Positions 1 to 7,660 of a stretch of DNA of 31,125 nt are shown here, piece after piece. The translations under genes and the position numbers were made by a program. The DNA is from a virus. Within the stretch, counting starts at the first letter, position 1. The number at the start of each line of letters is the position of its first letter. The notes beneath the pieces were generated by a model. That model was not told the origin of the DNA. It did no database searches and saw only the letters and a program-made list of their open reading frames with translations. The stretch is from positions 1-31,125 of IMG/VR virus record IMGVR_UViG_3300001533_001854; one strand, written 5' to 3'.

Positions 1-78
1 TTGTTGACCTTTGTCCGGATTGTAAAGGACCCCGCAGGGAGCTTTAGGCCTCAAGGGGGGAAGAACAAAAAACTCTGA
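1..78 (+). CDS. C-terminal fragment of the upstream gene (reading frame uncertain)
   Basis: Two frames are open from the left edge. Frame 3 reads VDLCPDCKGPRREL and stops at 45-47; its CPDC pair looks like a zinc-binding knuckle. Frame 1 reads 25 codons ending GGKNKKL and stops at 76-78. Only one is likely to be real and the fragment is too short to decide; I lean slightly to the CPDC frame. The next gene is a capsid scaffold-like gene, so a portal, protease or other head gene would be expected here, but nothing in the fragment identifies it. Confidence 0.3.
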   Translation: MLTFVRIVKDPAGSFRPQGGKNKKL

Positions 79-100
79 ACCCAAAAAAAGAGGAATGAAA

Positions 101-1117
101 ATGACACAGAGAACTCGTCTTACAGAAAAAAAAGCTGGCGAAACCTTAAGCGGACCATTAGACGCTTCACAGGAATACAACACTGGCGATGCCTTTAACA
201 AAAAGTATGACATTGGTGATCCTTCCAACTTCGGAGAAGACCCTATCTCTACTCAAGAAACCAAGGCCCTGCACGATAAAGATGTGAAAGAACGTAACGA
301 AATGAACATCGGTGAATTACGCTTAGCTTTTGCTAGCGAAATCCGTAATTCTAAAAATGTTCGGGAACATGCTGCTAAGTGCGTTACTGCTTCTGAATGT
401 ATGTTACCTGGCGCTTCTGAAGAGATTATTACAGCCAACGCTACTGATCTGATGTTTCTTCCTGATTTTGCTCTTGATGGCATATTAAGTCGTCAAGCGG
501 CTTTAGCAGAAGAAGTATTACAATCTGCTAAAGAAGAAGGCGAAGAAAAGAAAGCCGGTGAAGAAGCTAAAGAAGAAGGCGAAGAAAAGAAAGCCGGTGA
601 AGAAGCTAAAGAAGAAGGCGAAGAAAAGAAAGCTGGCGAAGAAGCTAAAGAAGAAGGCGATGAAAAGCTAGTCGCTTTAGAAGCTACTGTTGCTTCTCTG
701 AAGGCCGAATTAGAAGCTTTAAAACAAAAACCAGAGGGCGAAGTTGCTCCTGAAGGTGAAGGTGCTCTTGAGGGTGATGTCGCTCCTGAAGGTGATGTCG
801 CTCCTGAAGGTGATGTCGCTCCTGAAGGTGATGTCGCTCCTGAAGGTGGTGAAGAAGATGACTTAGAGATCACTTTCAGTGATGAAGAAGGAAATGTAGA
901 AGACGAAGGTCTTGGTGATGCAGAGGTAGAAGGACAAGGAACTGCTAAAACAGCAGGTACTGTAGATATGCTGGATTCTATTTTCCGAGCGTACGAACCT
1001 GCTGCAAGTGCTATGCACTCTGGTATGGTGCGCCAAGCCTCTGCTATAAACGATGAAGATGAACTTGCTGCTGTGTGGGGAACTACTCCTGACGTATCTA
1101 GTGTTTACGGGAGATAG
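101..1117 (+). CDS. Acidic repetitive capsid scaffold-like protein
   Basis: This 338-residue, strongly acidic protein lies two genes upstream of the major capsid protein, the usual place for a scaffold or capsid assembly protein. An N-terminal half of mixed helical character is followed by three copies of a 13-residue Lys/Glu/Ala unit, a coiled-coil-like stretch (LVALEATVASLKAELEALKQ), four APEGDV hexapeptides, and a conserved-looking C-terminal end from about residue 285 (DMLDSIFRAYEP). Charged, low-complexity helical proteins that nucleate capsid assembly and are then removed fit this pattern, but the scaffold role rests on position and composition, not on a recognised domain. An ATG lies at 95, but AGAGG at 89-93 is only 1 base from it and 7 bases from the ATG at 101, so 101 is preferred. 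Codon use (CGT, GCT, GAA) resembles the capsid genes downstream. Confidence 0.62.
   Translation: MTQRTRLTEKKAGETLSGPLDASQEYNTGDAFNKKYDIGDPSNFGEDPISTQETKALHDKDVKERNEMNIGELRLAFASEIRNSKNVREHAAKCVTASECMLPGASEEIITANATDLMFLPDFALDGILSRQAALAEEVLQSAKEEGEEKKAGEEAKEEGEEKKAGEEAKEEGEEKKAGEEAKEEGDEKLVALEATVASLKAELEALKQKPEGEVAPEGEGALEGDVAPEGDVAPEGDVAPEGDVAPEGGEEDDLEITFSDEEGNVEDEGLGDAEVEGQGTAKTAGTVDMLDSIFRAYEPAASAMHSGMVRQASAINDEDELAAVWGTTPDVSSVYGR
527..667 (+). repeat. 39-bp in-frame tandem repeat, 3.6 copies
   Basis: Three full 39-bp units start at 527, 566 and 605, with a partial fourth at 644-667. They encode a 13-residue unit beginning AKEEGEEKKAGEE. The copies are nearly identical at the DNA level, which points to recent expansion; copy number can vary without breaking the frame. 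Confidence 0.9.
773..844 (+). repeat. 18-bp in-frame tandem repeat, four copies
   Basis: Four identical 18-bp units (GGTGATGTCGCTCCTGAA) run from 773 to 844, encoding the hexapeptide GDVAPE in the scaffold-like protein. Diverged flanking copies (EGEVAPEGEGALE) lie upstream. Perfect identity suggests slippage-prone, recently expanded DNA. Confidence 0.92.
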
Positions 1118-1136
1118 TTTTAGCAGTTAACCCACT

Positions 1137-1157
1137 CCCGTCTACCCACTAGGCGGG
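1137..1157 (+). other. Intergenic hairpin upstream of the decoration gene
   Basis: CCCGTCT at 1137-1143 pairs with AGGCGGG at 1151-1157 (seven pairs including one G-T) around a 7-base loop. No T-run follows, so it is not a rho-independent terminator. It may be an mRNA-processing or stability element between two genes that need different expression levels. Its role is unknown. Confidence 0.35.
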
Positions 1158-1183
1158 GAATGTGAATAAAAAGAAGGTAAAAA

Positions 1184-1753
1184 ATGGGACGAGGATTAAG
1201 CAATAAGCTGGCTTCTGATCTACAGTTACAACCTTTGTACCGTGGTACTCTTAATGGCCTTTGTGCTATTAGTGACGACGGCTTAGAGTTGCAAAACCGT
1301 GTCAATGCTCAGCAATTAGCAAACTCTACACTATCAGTTGATACTCCAAACGGTGTTTTAGCTGGTTCTGTATTAGCAATAGTATCTGCCTACACTGTAG
1401 GACCAGCTAAGGCTGTAAAGGGTATTTTGGCTGGTATCGTAGGTATCGCTGTACGTAATGCAGACGGTGCAGAATATGAAAGCATGCGCTCTAGCGCATC
1501 AGGTGGTATCACCTATTTACACAGTACAGGCTCTGTTGTAGAAGTACCTGTGTACGAAACTGTAGCTACCGACGGGATAACTCCGTTAGTATACACAGCT
1601 GGTGAAAACTTGTATGCATCTCAAAACGGTTTGTTAACAAACGCTTCAGGTTTAGTAGATGGCGTAGCCGCGGCAGATGCAACAGTTGTAGCGATCTTGA
1701 TAGACCCACCAACTGCCAACAATCAACTTATGACCGTGCAGTTGCGCGTTTAA
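1184..1753 (+). CDS. Probable capsid decoration / head-stabilising protein
   Basis: This 189-residue protein sits directly between the scaffold-like gene and the major capsid gene, 13 bases before the latter. It is beta-rich and small-residue rich, with Gly/Ala/Val/Thr repeats (GSVLAIVSAYTVGPAKAVKGILAGIVGIAVRNA) and no transmembrane or catalytic signature. Capsid decoration proteins of lambda gpD type and other head-binding beta proteins usually occupy this position, so decoration is the best reading, by context only. The start ATG at 1184 follows AAGAAGG at 1171-1177. Codons are of the highly expressed type (CGT, GGT, GCT), as in the capsid gene. An alternative is a head-fibre protein. Confidence 0.6.
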   Translation: MGRGLSNKLASDLQLQPLYRGTLNGLCAISDDGLELQNRVNAQQLANSTLSVDTPNGVLAGSVLAIVSAYTVGPAKAVKGILAGIVGIAVRNADGAEYESMRSSASGGITYLHSTGSVVEVPVYETVATDGITPLVYTAGENLYASQNGLLTNASGLVDGVAAADATVVAILIDPPTANNQLMTVQLRV

Positions 1754-1766
1754 GGGGGACGTTATC

Positions 1767-2639
1767 ATGACTATGAAAGTATCTAACGCACAGAAAAACG
1801 CCGTTATCGGTAAACATATCAATACCCCATCTGGCCGTGTTCGTATTGCTTCATCTATGCAGAAGCCTTTACGTGACCGTAGGGACTACTCCTCTATCGG
1901 AAGAAAAGCTTTCGAGGTGGATGAACTTCCTGACGGTGCTTTGCCATTGTATGACAAGGACCCAGAAGTAAAAGCTTATGCGGTATCTGAGGAAGGTGAA
2001 AACATTGTAACCACTTCTCGTGGTACTCGTGTACTTTTCTCTATGTTTGAAATCGCAGCCAACCCTGAAATTCCTATATCTCAAATTAAAGAACGTCGCT
2101 ACGACTTAGTAGAACGCTCTATGAATTTAGGTAAAACACAAGTTCAGGCTGCAGAAGATTCACGCGTTTTTGACGTTATGGACGTTTTGTCTGTAAGCGG
2201 CTTTAATGGTGGTGTTTCTAACCCTCAGGTGAATGTAAACGCTCCTATCAGCCCATCTGCTTTTATTGACGCTTTTGCTGAAGTAGAAGGTTATGGTAAC
2301 CGCGTAGCCTACATTTTTATGAATGCTCGCGATTTTGCTGACTTGCGTCGATGGGGTCGAGATGTTCTTGACATCGAAACTCAAGCTACTCTTTTGAAAA
2401 CTGGTTTGTTTGGTCAATTACATGGCGCACAAATCATGGTTTCACGTATTGTAGAACCTGGTTACATCTATGTATGTACCGAGCCCGAATTCTTAGGTCG
2501 TTTCCCAGTACGTACTGAATTGACAGTACTTTCTGCTGATGATACTAAAGCTCGTCGTATCGGTTTCAGTATTTTTGAACAAGTAGGTATTGGTGCTTTT
2601 AATCCTAAAGGATTAACTCGTATCAAAGTTGCTCGCTAA
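1767..2639 (+). CDS. Major capsid protein, HK97 fold
   Basis: This 290-residue protein builds the icosahedral shell. Its second half has the usual HK97-type capsid pattern: VAYIFMNARDFADLRRW (spine helix and P-domain), then KTGLFGQLHGAQIMVSRIV and a C-terminal beta segment (RRIGFSIFEQVGIGAFNPKG) ending in IKVAR. The pattern of a Met/Asn-rich helix, then a short loop with LFGQLHGAQI, then a GYIYV strand is common among major capsid proteins of tailed phages with larger genomes. The ATG at 1767 follows GGGGGAC; a second ATG (residue 3) is close. The gene directly follows scaffold and decoration candidates and ends at a strong terminator. Arginine is encoded almost only by CGT/CGC, unlike most of the window, fitting very high expression. 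Confidence 0.88.
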   Translation: MTMKVSNAQKNAVIGKHINTPSGRVRIASSMQKPLRDRRDYSSIGRKAFEVDELPDGALPLYDKDPEVKAYAVSEEGENIVTTSRGTRVLFSMFEIAANPEIPISQIKERRYDLVERSMNLGKTQVQAAEDSRVFDVMDVLSVSGFNGGVSNPQVNVNAPISPSAFIDAFAEVEGYGNRVAYIFMNARDFADLRRWGRDVLDIETQATLLKTGLFGQLHGAQIMVSRIVEPGYIYVCTEPEFLGRFPVRTELTVLSADDTKARRIGFSIFEQVGIGAFNPKGLTRIKVAR

Positions 2640-2662
2640 TAGTCAAAAATATGTATCTTATG

Positions 2663-2692
2663 AAGGACTAGAAGAATTTCTAGTCCTTTTTT
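2663..2692 (+). terminator. Rho-independent terminator after the capsid gene
   Basis: AAGGACTAGAA at 2663-2673 pairs perfectly with TTCTAGTCCTT at 2678-2688 around a GAAT loop, and T residues continue to 2692. It closes the capsid transcription unit. Confidence 0.93.
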
Positions 2693-2712
2693 CATACTAG
2701 GAAGGAGACCAT

Positions 2713-3312
2713 ATGAATATAAGAGTTGCTGAGTTACTAGAGAAGAAGATATCTGGTAGTAGACAGTTAAGCGCCAGTGTAAAAGATGTTTCTTTAGGTG
2801 TCTTATTATCCTCATTAGTCGAGGATCCCGAATTTCTTAAGGTATTCAAAGCAGAGGCCTTCCGTCTTTTCGTAGATATGGATGGTGTACTCACAGACTG
2901 GTTAAAACAATATGAAGACTTCAGTGGCAGACCCTTTGATGAATCCAAGGACATCACTTGGGGTATAACAAATAATCTGGAATTCTGGAGTACTATGAAG
3001 TGGTTACCTAAGGGTAGAGCATTATGGGATGCCTTAAAGCCTTTGTCCCCCGTGATATTATCCGCCCCGGCGAGTTCAACACATGCAGTAGATGGGAAGA
3101 CCCTATGGGTGCAAGAACACATAGGGCGGGATGTTCGGTATGTGTTTGAAAATGAAAAATGGATATATGCAGATGCCCGTTCTATCTTAATAGATGATAT
3201 GGACCGTAACATAGAACCCTGGGAAGAAAATGGTGGTATCGCGATAAAGTACACAGGAAACCCTACTGCGGCAATAAAAGAGCTAAAGAAAAAAGTACTC
3301 TCTAGATATTAA
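2713..3312 (+). CDS. HAD-superfamily phosphatase, 5'-nucleotidase-like
   Basis: A 199-residue protein with an N-terminal extension of about 50 residues and then a HAD fold. Motif I is DMDGVLTD at residues 55-62 (nucleophile D55, general acid D57), motif II is the Ser near 117 in VILSAPAS, motif III is probably K129 in GKTLWV, and motif IV is IDDMDRN at 160-166. The short cap and the motif I form resemble the 5'(3')-deoxyribonucleotidase (NT5C-like) branch, which hydrolyses nucleoside monophosphates; phage homologues are often annotated so. Substrate specificity is inferred. The ATG follows GAAGGAGACC at an ideal distance. The N-terminus (MNIRVAELLEKKI) is helical and not part of the HAD core. 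It is the first gene after the capsid terminator, with no clear promoter motif in between. Confidence 0.82.
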   Translation: MNIRVAELLEKKISGSRQLSASVKDVSLGVLLSSLVEDPEFLKVFKAEAFRLFVDMDGVLTDWLKQYEDFSGRPFDESKDITWGITNNLEFWSTMKWLPKGRALWDALKPLSPVILSAPASSTHAVDGKTLWVQEHIGRDVRYVFENEKWIYADARSILIDDMDRNIEPWEENGGIAIKYTGNPTAAIKELKKKVLSRY

Positions 3313-3328
3313 GAGAGTCGACCTCACC

Positions 3329-3341
3329 ATAATCTGTTAAT
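3329..3341 (+). promoter_or_regulatory. Putative phage promoter motif (exact)
   Basis: ATAATCTGTTAAT matches the consensus ATAATCTNNTAAT found at six intergenic sites. It ends 40 bases before the metallopeptidase start. No -35-like box is evident. Confidence 0.7.
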
Positions 3342-3381
3342 CCCCTACAGCTCTTTTAGTGTATTACTACTGGAGAAAAGC

Positions 3382-3999
3382 ATGTTAGATATCCCTAGAG
3401 AAAAATTACAAAGGTGCCACATAACTGTCTTTGATGGGACAGACCCTTTGCTCATGTCTAGGGTAGCTCGGTCTTTAGGTTTACTACCTGAGACTTTAGT
3501 TATAGACTGTGGTATAAAAAAACTAGGTTTTGAAGATTTGGGACCCTCTAGGGAATATTACCCTAACCATGGTTATTATGTAGATAATAAGCTGGTATTA
3601 AATTCTCAATTGATTGATGATAAGACTATATACAGGGATTCACAAGGAAAAGAGTTAGAGGCTTTTGATCATATTCTTTTCCACGAGCTAGGGCATGGCT
3701 GGGATAGCAAGATGGGAGATCTATCTTTAAGTCCAGATTGGTTAGCCCTATCAGGGTGGTCGGAGATCCCCGTAAAAGGTAAGGCACAAATTATTATAAA
3801 GGACAAGGGGGAGGGATCTATTAAAGCCGGTGAGTGGTATTATGATACTACGGCGGGTTTTGTAAGGTACTATGCAAGAACAAACCCTTGGGACGACTTT
3901 GCTGACACCTTTGCCTTCAAAGTGGCGGGGCTAGAAGAATTTATACCTAAAGATAAAAATAAATACTTTGAAGAAAAATTGAAGGGGTACTCGTGGTAG
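3382..3999 (+). CDS. Putative zinc metallopeptidase (HELGH)
   Basis: This 205-residue protein carries a zinc-peptidase core. DHILFHELGH places HExxH at residues 101-105 (H101 and H105 zinc ligands, E102 catalytic). About 70 residues later NPWDDFADTFAF matches the downstream 'E/D-D-F-A-E-x-F' helix that supplies the third ligand in gluzincin-type enzymes; here the candidates are D172 and D175. The segment between (DWLALSGWSEI) is typical of secreted or phage-borne peptidases of this kind. There is no signal peptide, so it would act in the cell or as a virion component; capsid maturation or host-protein cleavage are both only guesses. The ATG follows TGGAG with a 6-base gap. It is the first gene after a promoter motif and is followed closely by the long coiled-coil gene. 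Confidence 0.72.
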   Translation: MLDIPREKLQRCHITVFDGTDPLLMSRVARSLGLLPETLVIDCGIKKLGFEDLGPSREYYPNHGYYVDNKLVLNSQLIDDKTIYRDSQGKELEAFDHILFHELGHGWDSKMGDLSLSPDWLALSGWSEIPVKGKAQIIIKDKGEGSIKAGEWYYDTTAGFVRYYARTNPWDDFADTFAFKVAGLEEFIPKDKNKYFEEKLKGYSW

Positions 4000-4030
4000 G
4001 CTCTTCTTATCCTTAGCTAACGAGCTAGAG

Positions 4031-6748
4031 ATGAGCCACAAAGAAAACCCCTCCTTATATACTGCAGAGGTAGTAGGGGCTCTAAAGGGCTTAGACCAAG
4101 GGATGAAAGAAGCAGCTAAAGCCTTGTCCGATGTAGGGCTGTGGCAGGGTAATCAAGAAAAATTCTTAGACATAGTAGAAAGGTCCCTGCAAGAGAGAAG
4201 GGCAGCAGATAGTGCTGCAATAACCTCCTATATTAATAACATACAAAGGTGGGCTAAGGTCTTCATCGAAAATGTATTTGCTTCTCAAAGAGTTTTTAAG
4301 GGGAACAACGATGCACTAAATAAGCTGTACTCGGTGGTCCATGATATACTATTAAGTAAGGGTGCCCTGCTTGATATGGTGGAAGAGGTAAGGTCTGCCT
4401 TAGAGAAAGAGAAAAAAGGGGTAGACATTGCGGATCCTGAAAGTAAAAAGAAGTATGATAAAAACAAATGGTTCGTAGATGAGGGGCTGGATAAGACTAC
4501 GGGCGCCGTCCGTGATAAAATCCAAAAGATACTATCAAAAAAGAATGACCCAGAAGACCGGTCTAAATACCTTAGTGCTGTGAAAGATTTAGAGGAAGAG
4601 ACTACTGTACCAGAGTGGCAAAGAATAAAAAGAGCATTAAAAAACAACGGGTTTAGCAGTACCGGGGAATTCTATCCTGAAATTTTTGAGAAAAAAGAAA
4701 GACAGATCGAGGGTCTAAAATTAGCCGCTGAAGATAGTATCATACCTTATACTAAAGATATGAGGGGGTTTATTGAGTCTTACAAGAAGGCTTTAAATCA
4801 CTACAAAGGGAACCCCAAAAAGAGGGATAGTGTAATAAACACTTTTCATCTTATTGTATTGGAGGGTGATAATAACCTATATAATGCTATAAAAAGTTTT
4901 TATGAAAGATTACCTTCAGTAGAGAGGGTGGACGCCACTCCTCAGAATTCTCCTGGGGAAAGGGGACAGGCAGACACTGCTCCCCAGATAGGAGAGGATC
5001 ATCTATCTCAGAGTCCTACTATGATAGCAGAAAGGACTTTAGAAAGAGGGGATAGGGATGCGGGGTCCGCTCTAATAGATGTGGTACTTAATGAAAATAT
5101 GGTTACTGGTGAAAAGCTAAGAGATAAGGTATCTCGGGTGGGGGAGAGAATAAAAGGTAAGTATCTTATTCCAGAAGGGGACATAGACAGCAAGACTTTA
5201 AGTATTGCCTATGTATTTAAGGGTTCACCTATGGTGAAGATGCTGAATTCTTTAGTGTCTCTATTATCTGACCCAAAGAGATCCGAAGAGGATATACTCA
5301 AGGTATTTGAGGCCGAGGGTAAAAGATTAGCACCTGTAATTACTTCTGTGAAAAAGAAAGTAGATGTTTTAAGAGAAGAGAGAAGGCAAAGGAAAGAGCA
5401 GGAGAAGGCGGAAAAGACTAAGGCTACCCCTACTAAGGTGACTCCAGGGACAGATGATACAGCAAAGAGCCCTGATGATACAACAGAGAGCCTTGGTGAG
5501 AAAACTACACGGGGTAAGAAGAAAGCACCTCCTTTTGTAAAACAGGATAAGGAAGAGAGGGCTGTCCCCAAAAAAAGAAAAAGTAAGGCACCATATAAGA
5601 AGGTACCTAAGAATGTAAAGGATGAGGAGGTCATCCCTTTCCTTGATGCGGTAAAGAAAAAAACACCTAAAGGAGAGAAGGTACCTGAAGAGACGGTACC
5701 CTCGATAGAAGGTGTGAAGAAGCGTGTAGAGACGGAGGTTAAAACTAAAGTACAGGATACTATAAAGGTGGAGGACTCGGTCTCCGATCTAGAGAAGGAT
5801 GTTAACAGGGCTTTACGTGAATTAGCCACAAGGCCACCGAAGAACGTAGTCACTTATCTGGAGGAGTCCATAGAGGAGGTCGGTAAGGTACTTAGTAGAG
5901 AGGTAAAGGATCCTCAAACTAGGAGGGCTACGTTAGGGTATCTAAAGGGTCTTCTTACTAAAACGGAGAGATTCTTAGATAAACCGGAGTCCCGGCAACA
6001 TCGAGGGAAGGTAGAAGAATTATTAGAATCCTTTAAAGAAAGTTTGGCTGATGTACAAGGTTCTTTTGCTGAGGAGAAAGAGGCATTAATAGATACACTG
6101 GAAAGCTTTCAAAGACTTCCTGGGACCTCCCTGATGACGGGAGAGGACGTGGGGGACGGTCTTATGGGCATAGTTAAAGAGACCTTGTATACATCAGAGA
6201 ATCCTTTAAAGGAGGAAACTGAGGCTTTAGAGAATGATACCAAAGAGATAAAGGATGAAGGGACCCCTCCTACCCAAGAGGAGGCCCCTACCCAAGAGGA
6301 GGCTCCCGCAGAGAAGGAAGAGCCCGTAGATGATAAGGTGGAGGAACCTGCGTCCCCGCAAAAGGGACAGAAACCTGAGGGGACACCTGGTAAGACATAT
6401 CCTCAATATGTAAGAGGCAAGTCTTCTACTTTACCTTTATATGAATTGGAAACAGCGTTATCTCGCATAATGTCACAGGTGGAGGGACCTGCGGTAGAGA
6501 AGCAGACGAGCATAGTAGAGGGGCTTGATGACTGGGTAGTTGAGAATTCCCAGGATTTTACAGATGCTAAGGAATTAGAGAGTTTCCTACCTTATAGGGA
6601 AGTTGAGGCTCTTATAGGTTACTTGAAGAATAAACGGGCTAAGATCTCTACCGTGGATAGGCAAGCCAAAAAAGTACTAGATGCGCTAAAGAAAGCGGCA
6701 GAAAGTAAAGAACTTATCTATTCGAGCGAGAAAACCCCTTCCCTTTAG
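4031..6748 (+). CDS. Large charged coiled-coil protein, probable virion or internal head protein
   Basis: A 905-residue protein dominated by Lys, Glu and Asp, with long predicted helices. An N-terminal helical part (1-300) contains SYINNIQRWAKVFIENVF; a Pro/Thr/Lys/Glu-rich linker covers about 450-570 and another about 740-800 (tandem TQEEAP). The helical C-terminal domain starts near 810 (LPLYELETALSRIMSQVEGP). I recognise no enzyme domain. Size and position among head-associated genes suggest an internal virion or scaffold-like protein. The ATG at 4031 has only a weak ribosome site (GAG at 4022-4024). The same frame is open upstream from 3983, inside the preceding gene, so a fusion by frameshift cannot be excluded. 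The last codons lie inside a palindrome of the IS605-like element, so the native C-terminus may have been altered. Confidence 0.72.
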   Translation: MSHKENPSLYTAEVVGALKGLDQGMKEAAKALSDVGLWQGNQEKFLDIVERSLQERRAADSAAITSYINNIQRWAKVFIENVFASQRVFKGNNDALNKLYSVVHDILLSKGALLDMVEEVRSALEKEKKGVDIADPESKKKYDKNKWFVDEGLDKTTGAVRDKIQKILSKKNDPEDRSKYLSAVKDLEEETTVPEWQRIKRALKNNGFSSTGEFYPEIFEKKERQIEGLKLAAEDSIIPYTKDMRGFIESYKKALNHYKGNPKKRDSVINTFHLIVLEGDNNLYNAIKSFYERLPSVERVDATPQNSPGERGQADTAPQIGEDHLSQSPTMIAERTLERGDRDAGSALIDVVLNENMVTGEKLRDKVSRVGERIKGKYLIPEGDIDSKTLSIAYVFKGSPMVKMLNSLVSLLSDPKRSEEDILKVFEAEGKRLAPVITSVKKKVDVLREERRQRKEQEKAEKTKATPTKVTPGTDDTAKSPDDTTESLGEKTTRGKKKAPPFVKQDKEERAVPKKRKSKAPYKKVPKNVKDEEVIPFLDAVKKKTPKGEKVPEETVPSIEGVKKRVETEVKTKVQDTIKVEDSVSDLEKDVNRALRELATRPPKNVVTYLEESIEEVGKVLSREVKDPQTRRATLGYLKGLLTKTERFLDKPESRQHRGKVEELLESFKESLADVQGSFAEEKEALIDTLESFQRLPGTSLMTGEDVGDGLMGIVKETLYTSENPLKEETEALENDTKEIKDEGTPPTQEEAPTQEEAPAEKEEPVDDKVEEPASPQKGQKPEGTPGKTYPQYVRGKSSTLPLYELETALSRIMSQVEGPAVEKQTSIVEGLDDWVVENSQDFTDAKELESFLPYREVEALIGYLKNKRAKISTVDRQAKKVLDALKKAAESKELIYSSEKTPSL

Positions 6749-6756
6749 GGGAGGGG
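6735..6756 (+). repeat. TTTA-loop palindrome, possible left boundary of an IS200/IS605-like element
   Basis: CCCCTTCCC at 6735-6743 pairs with GGGGAGGGG at 6748-6756 (nine pairs, one G-T) around a TTTA loop. It overlaps the stop codon of the 905-residue gene. No T-run follows. Short GC-rich stems with a TTTA loop are typical of the sub-terminal palindromes recognised by IS200/IS605 transposases, and a second one lies 185 bases downstream. Confidence 0.5.
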
Positions 6757-6970
6757 ATGAGAGCGGAAATAAATTAGAACGAAATAGTTGGTATTAAAAT
6801 TGAATGAATGTATATTTGAGTTAAGTCAGTCAATAAGACTCTAAAACCTCGGCGAGTACACTGATGGAGTGGGTGTAAGACCAATATGGGCAGTGCTTTT
6901 GCCTAACCCATAAAGGCGACTGCGGTGAAGTCAGAAGTTCCGACCCTTTAGGGTCGTGGGTAGTTCACTG
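6757..6970 (+). ncRNA. IS200/IS605 right-end / TnpB omega-RNA-like element, no tnpB present
   Basis: No convincing reading frame crosses this stretch. From about 6845 it can fold like the right end and guide-RNA scaffold of IS605-type elements: TATGGG (6885-6890) pairs with CCCATA (6907-6912); the loop GCCT (6901-6904) can pair with AGGC (6914-6917) as a pseudoknot; GACT (6918-6921) pairs with AGTC (6929-6932). The terminal hairpin is CGACCC-TTTA-GGGTCG (6941-6956), followed by GTGGGTAGTTCAC (6957-6969), which resembles the usual right-end sequence of these elements. In active systems the guide is the flanking sequence after the right end, here starting around TGAAAACTAG. No TnpB or TnpA is encoded in the window. 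It may be a remnant, a small non-autonomous element bounded by 6735-6756, or a retained RNA gene. The identification is from memory of the family, not from a search. Confidence 0.6.
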
Positions 6971-6994
6971 AAAACTAGAAAAGGACACAAAGAC

Positions 6995-7660
6995 ATGAAA
7001 GATGCAGTAGGTATTTTTAATGGTATTTTTAGAGGTGATAGGGCGGTAAAGACATCTTCCGTACCAGCGGTTATGCTACCTGAGGTAGAGGCAACTAAAG
7101 CAGACCTTATTGAGGGGTTGCAAGGTGATCTCATTTTGGAGTATACGGCGGCACTGCAGTATTACCAACATTACGCCGTTATGCGGGGTGCTTCCTATGA
7201 TAATATCCGTCAGCATTTGAAAGAGCATGCTGAGGAGGAGATAGAACACTCAGTCATTATTGCAGATCGTATAGCACAGTTGGGCGGTGTACCTGATGTT
7301 TCTTTAAGGGATATCAAGAAAAGTCCTAAATCCTCTGAAATGCTTTTACAAGATTTGGAGGATGAACACACGGCGGTTGCCCGTTATAAAGAAAGAATCG
7401 TACAGGCCATGGCATTAGGCGAGTACGGGTTGGCTGACGAGCTTATGGACATACTTCAAGATGAGGAGGAGCATGTCCAAGACCTTGAAACAAGTACGGG
7501 GGATCCCGATAGAGAACCAGGGAAGACATTAGAGGATCTCAGAGAGAATAAACCCGAGATGGCTGGAGTGGATGATTCTGGGGATTACCTAGCGCAGTTA
7601 GCAAAGACGCGAGAGTTGCGAAAAGAGAAAATTCTAGAAAGATTAGCAACTTTGCAATAA
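6995..7660 (+). CDS. Ferritin-like di-iron protein
   Basis: A 221-residue protein with a four-helix ferritin/bacterioferritin-like bundle at about residues 30-165. The metal-ligand pattern is visible: E49 in LILEYTAALQYYQ (helix A), E82-x-x-H85 in AEEEIEHS (helix B), E122/E124 in LEDEHTAV (helix C) and E157-x-x-H160 in LQDEEEHV (helix D). It should bind two irons and could oxidise or store iron or remove peroxide. A charged C-terminal tail of about 55 residues (ending in RELRKEKILERLATLQ) is added to the domain and may dock it to a partner. A GTG at 6956 extends the frame, but it lies inside the preceding RNA hairpin; the ATG at 6995 with AAGGA at 6981-6985 is a better start. Placement among virion genes suggests a structural or packaged protein; this is inference. 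Confidence 0.85.
   Translation: MKDAVGIFNGIFRGDRAVKTSSVPAVMLPEVEATKADLIEGLQGDLILEYTAALQYYQHYAVMRGASYDNIRQHLKEHAEEEIEHSVIIADRIAQLGGVPDVSLRDIKKSPKSSEMLLQDLEDEHTAVARYKERIVQAMALGEYGLADELMDILQDEEEHVQDLETSTGDPDREPGKTLEDLRENKPEMAGVDDSGDYLAQLAKTRELRKEKILERLATLQ

Noticed and set aside
6735-6756. Palindrome read as a rho-independent terminator of the coiled-coil gene
   Set aside because: No T-run follows (GATGAGAGCG), and the TTTA loop with a second similar hairpin downstream fits IS605-type ends better.
6956-6994. GTG 6956 as start of the ferritin-like gene
   Set aside because: It is inside the terminal RNA hairpin, without a ribosome site; ATG 6995 has AAGGA 9 bases upstream and the extra 13 residues do not look like protein.
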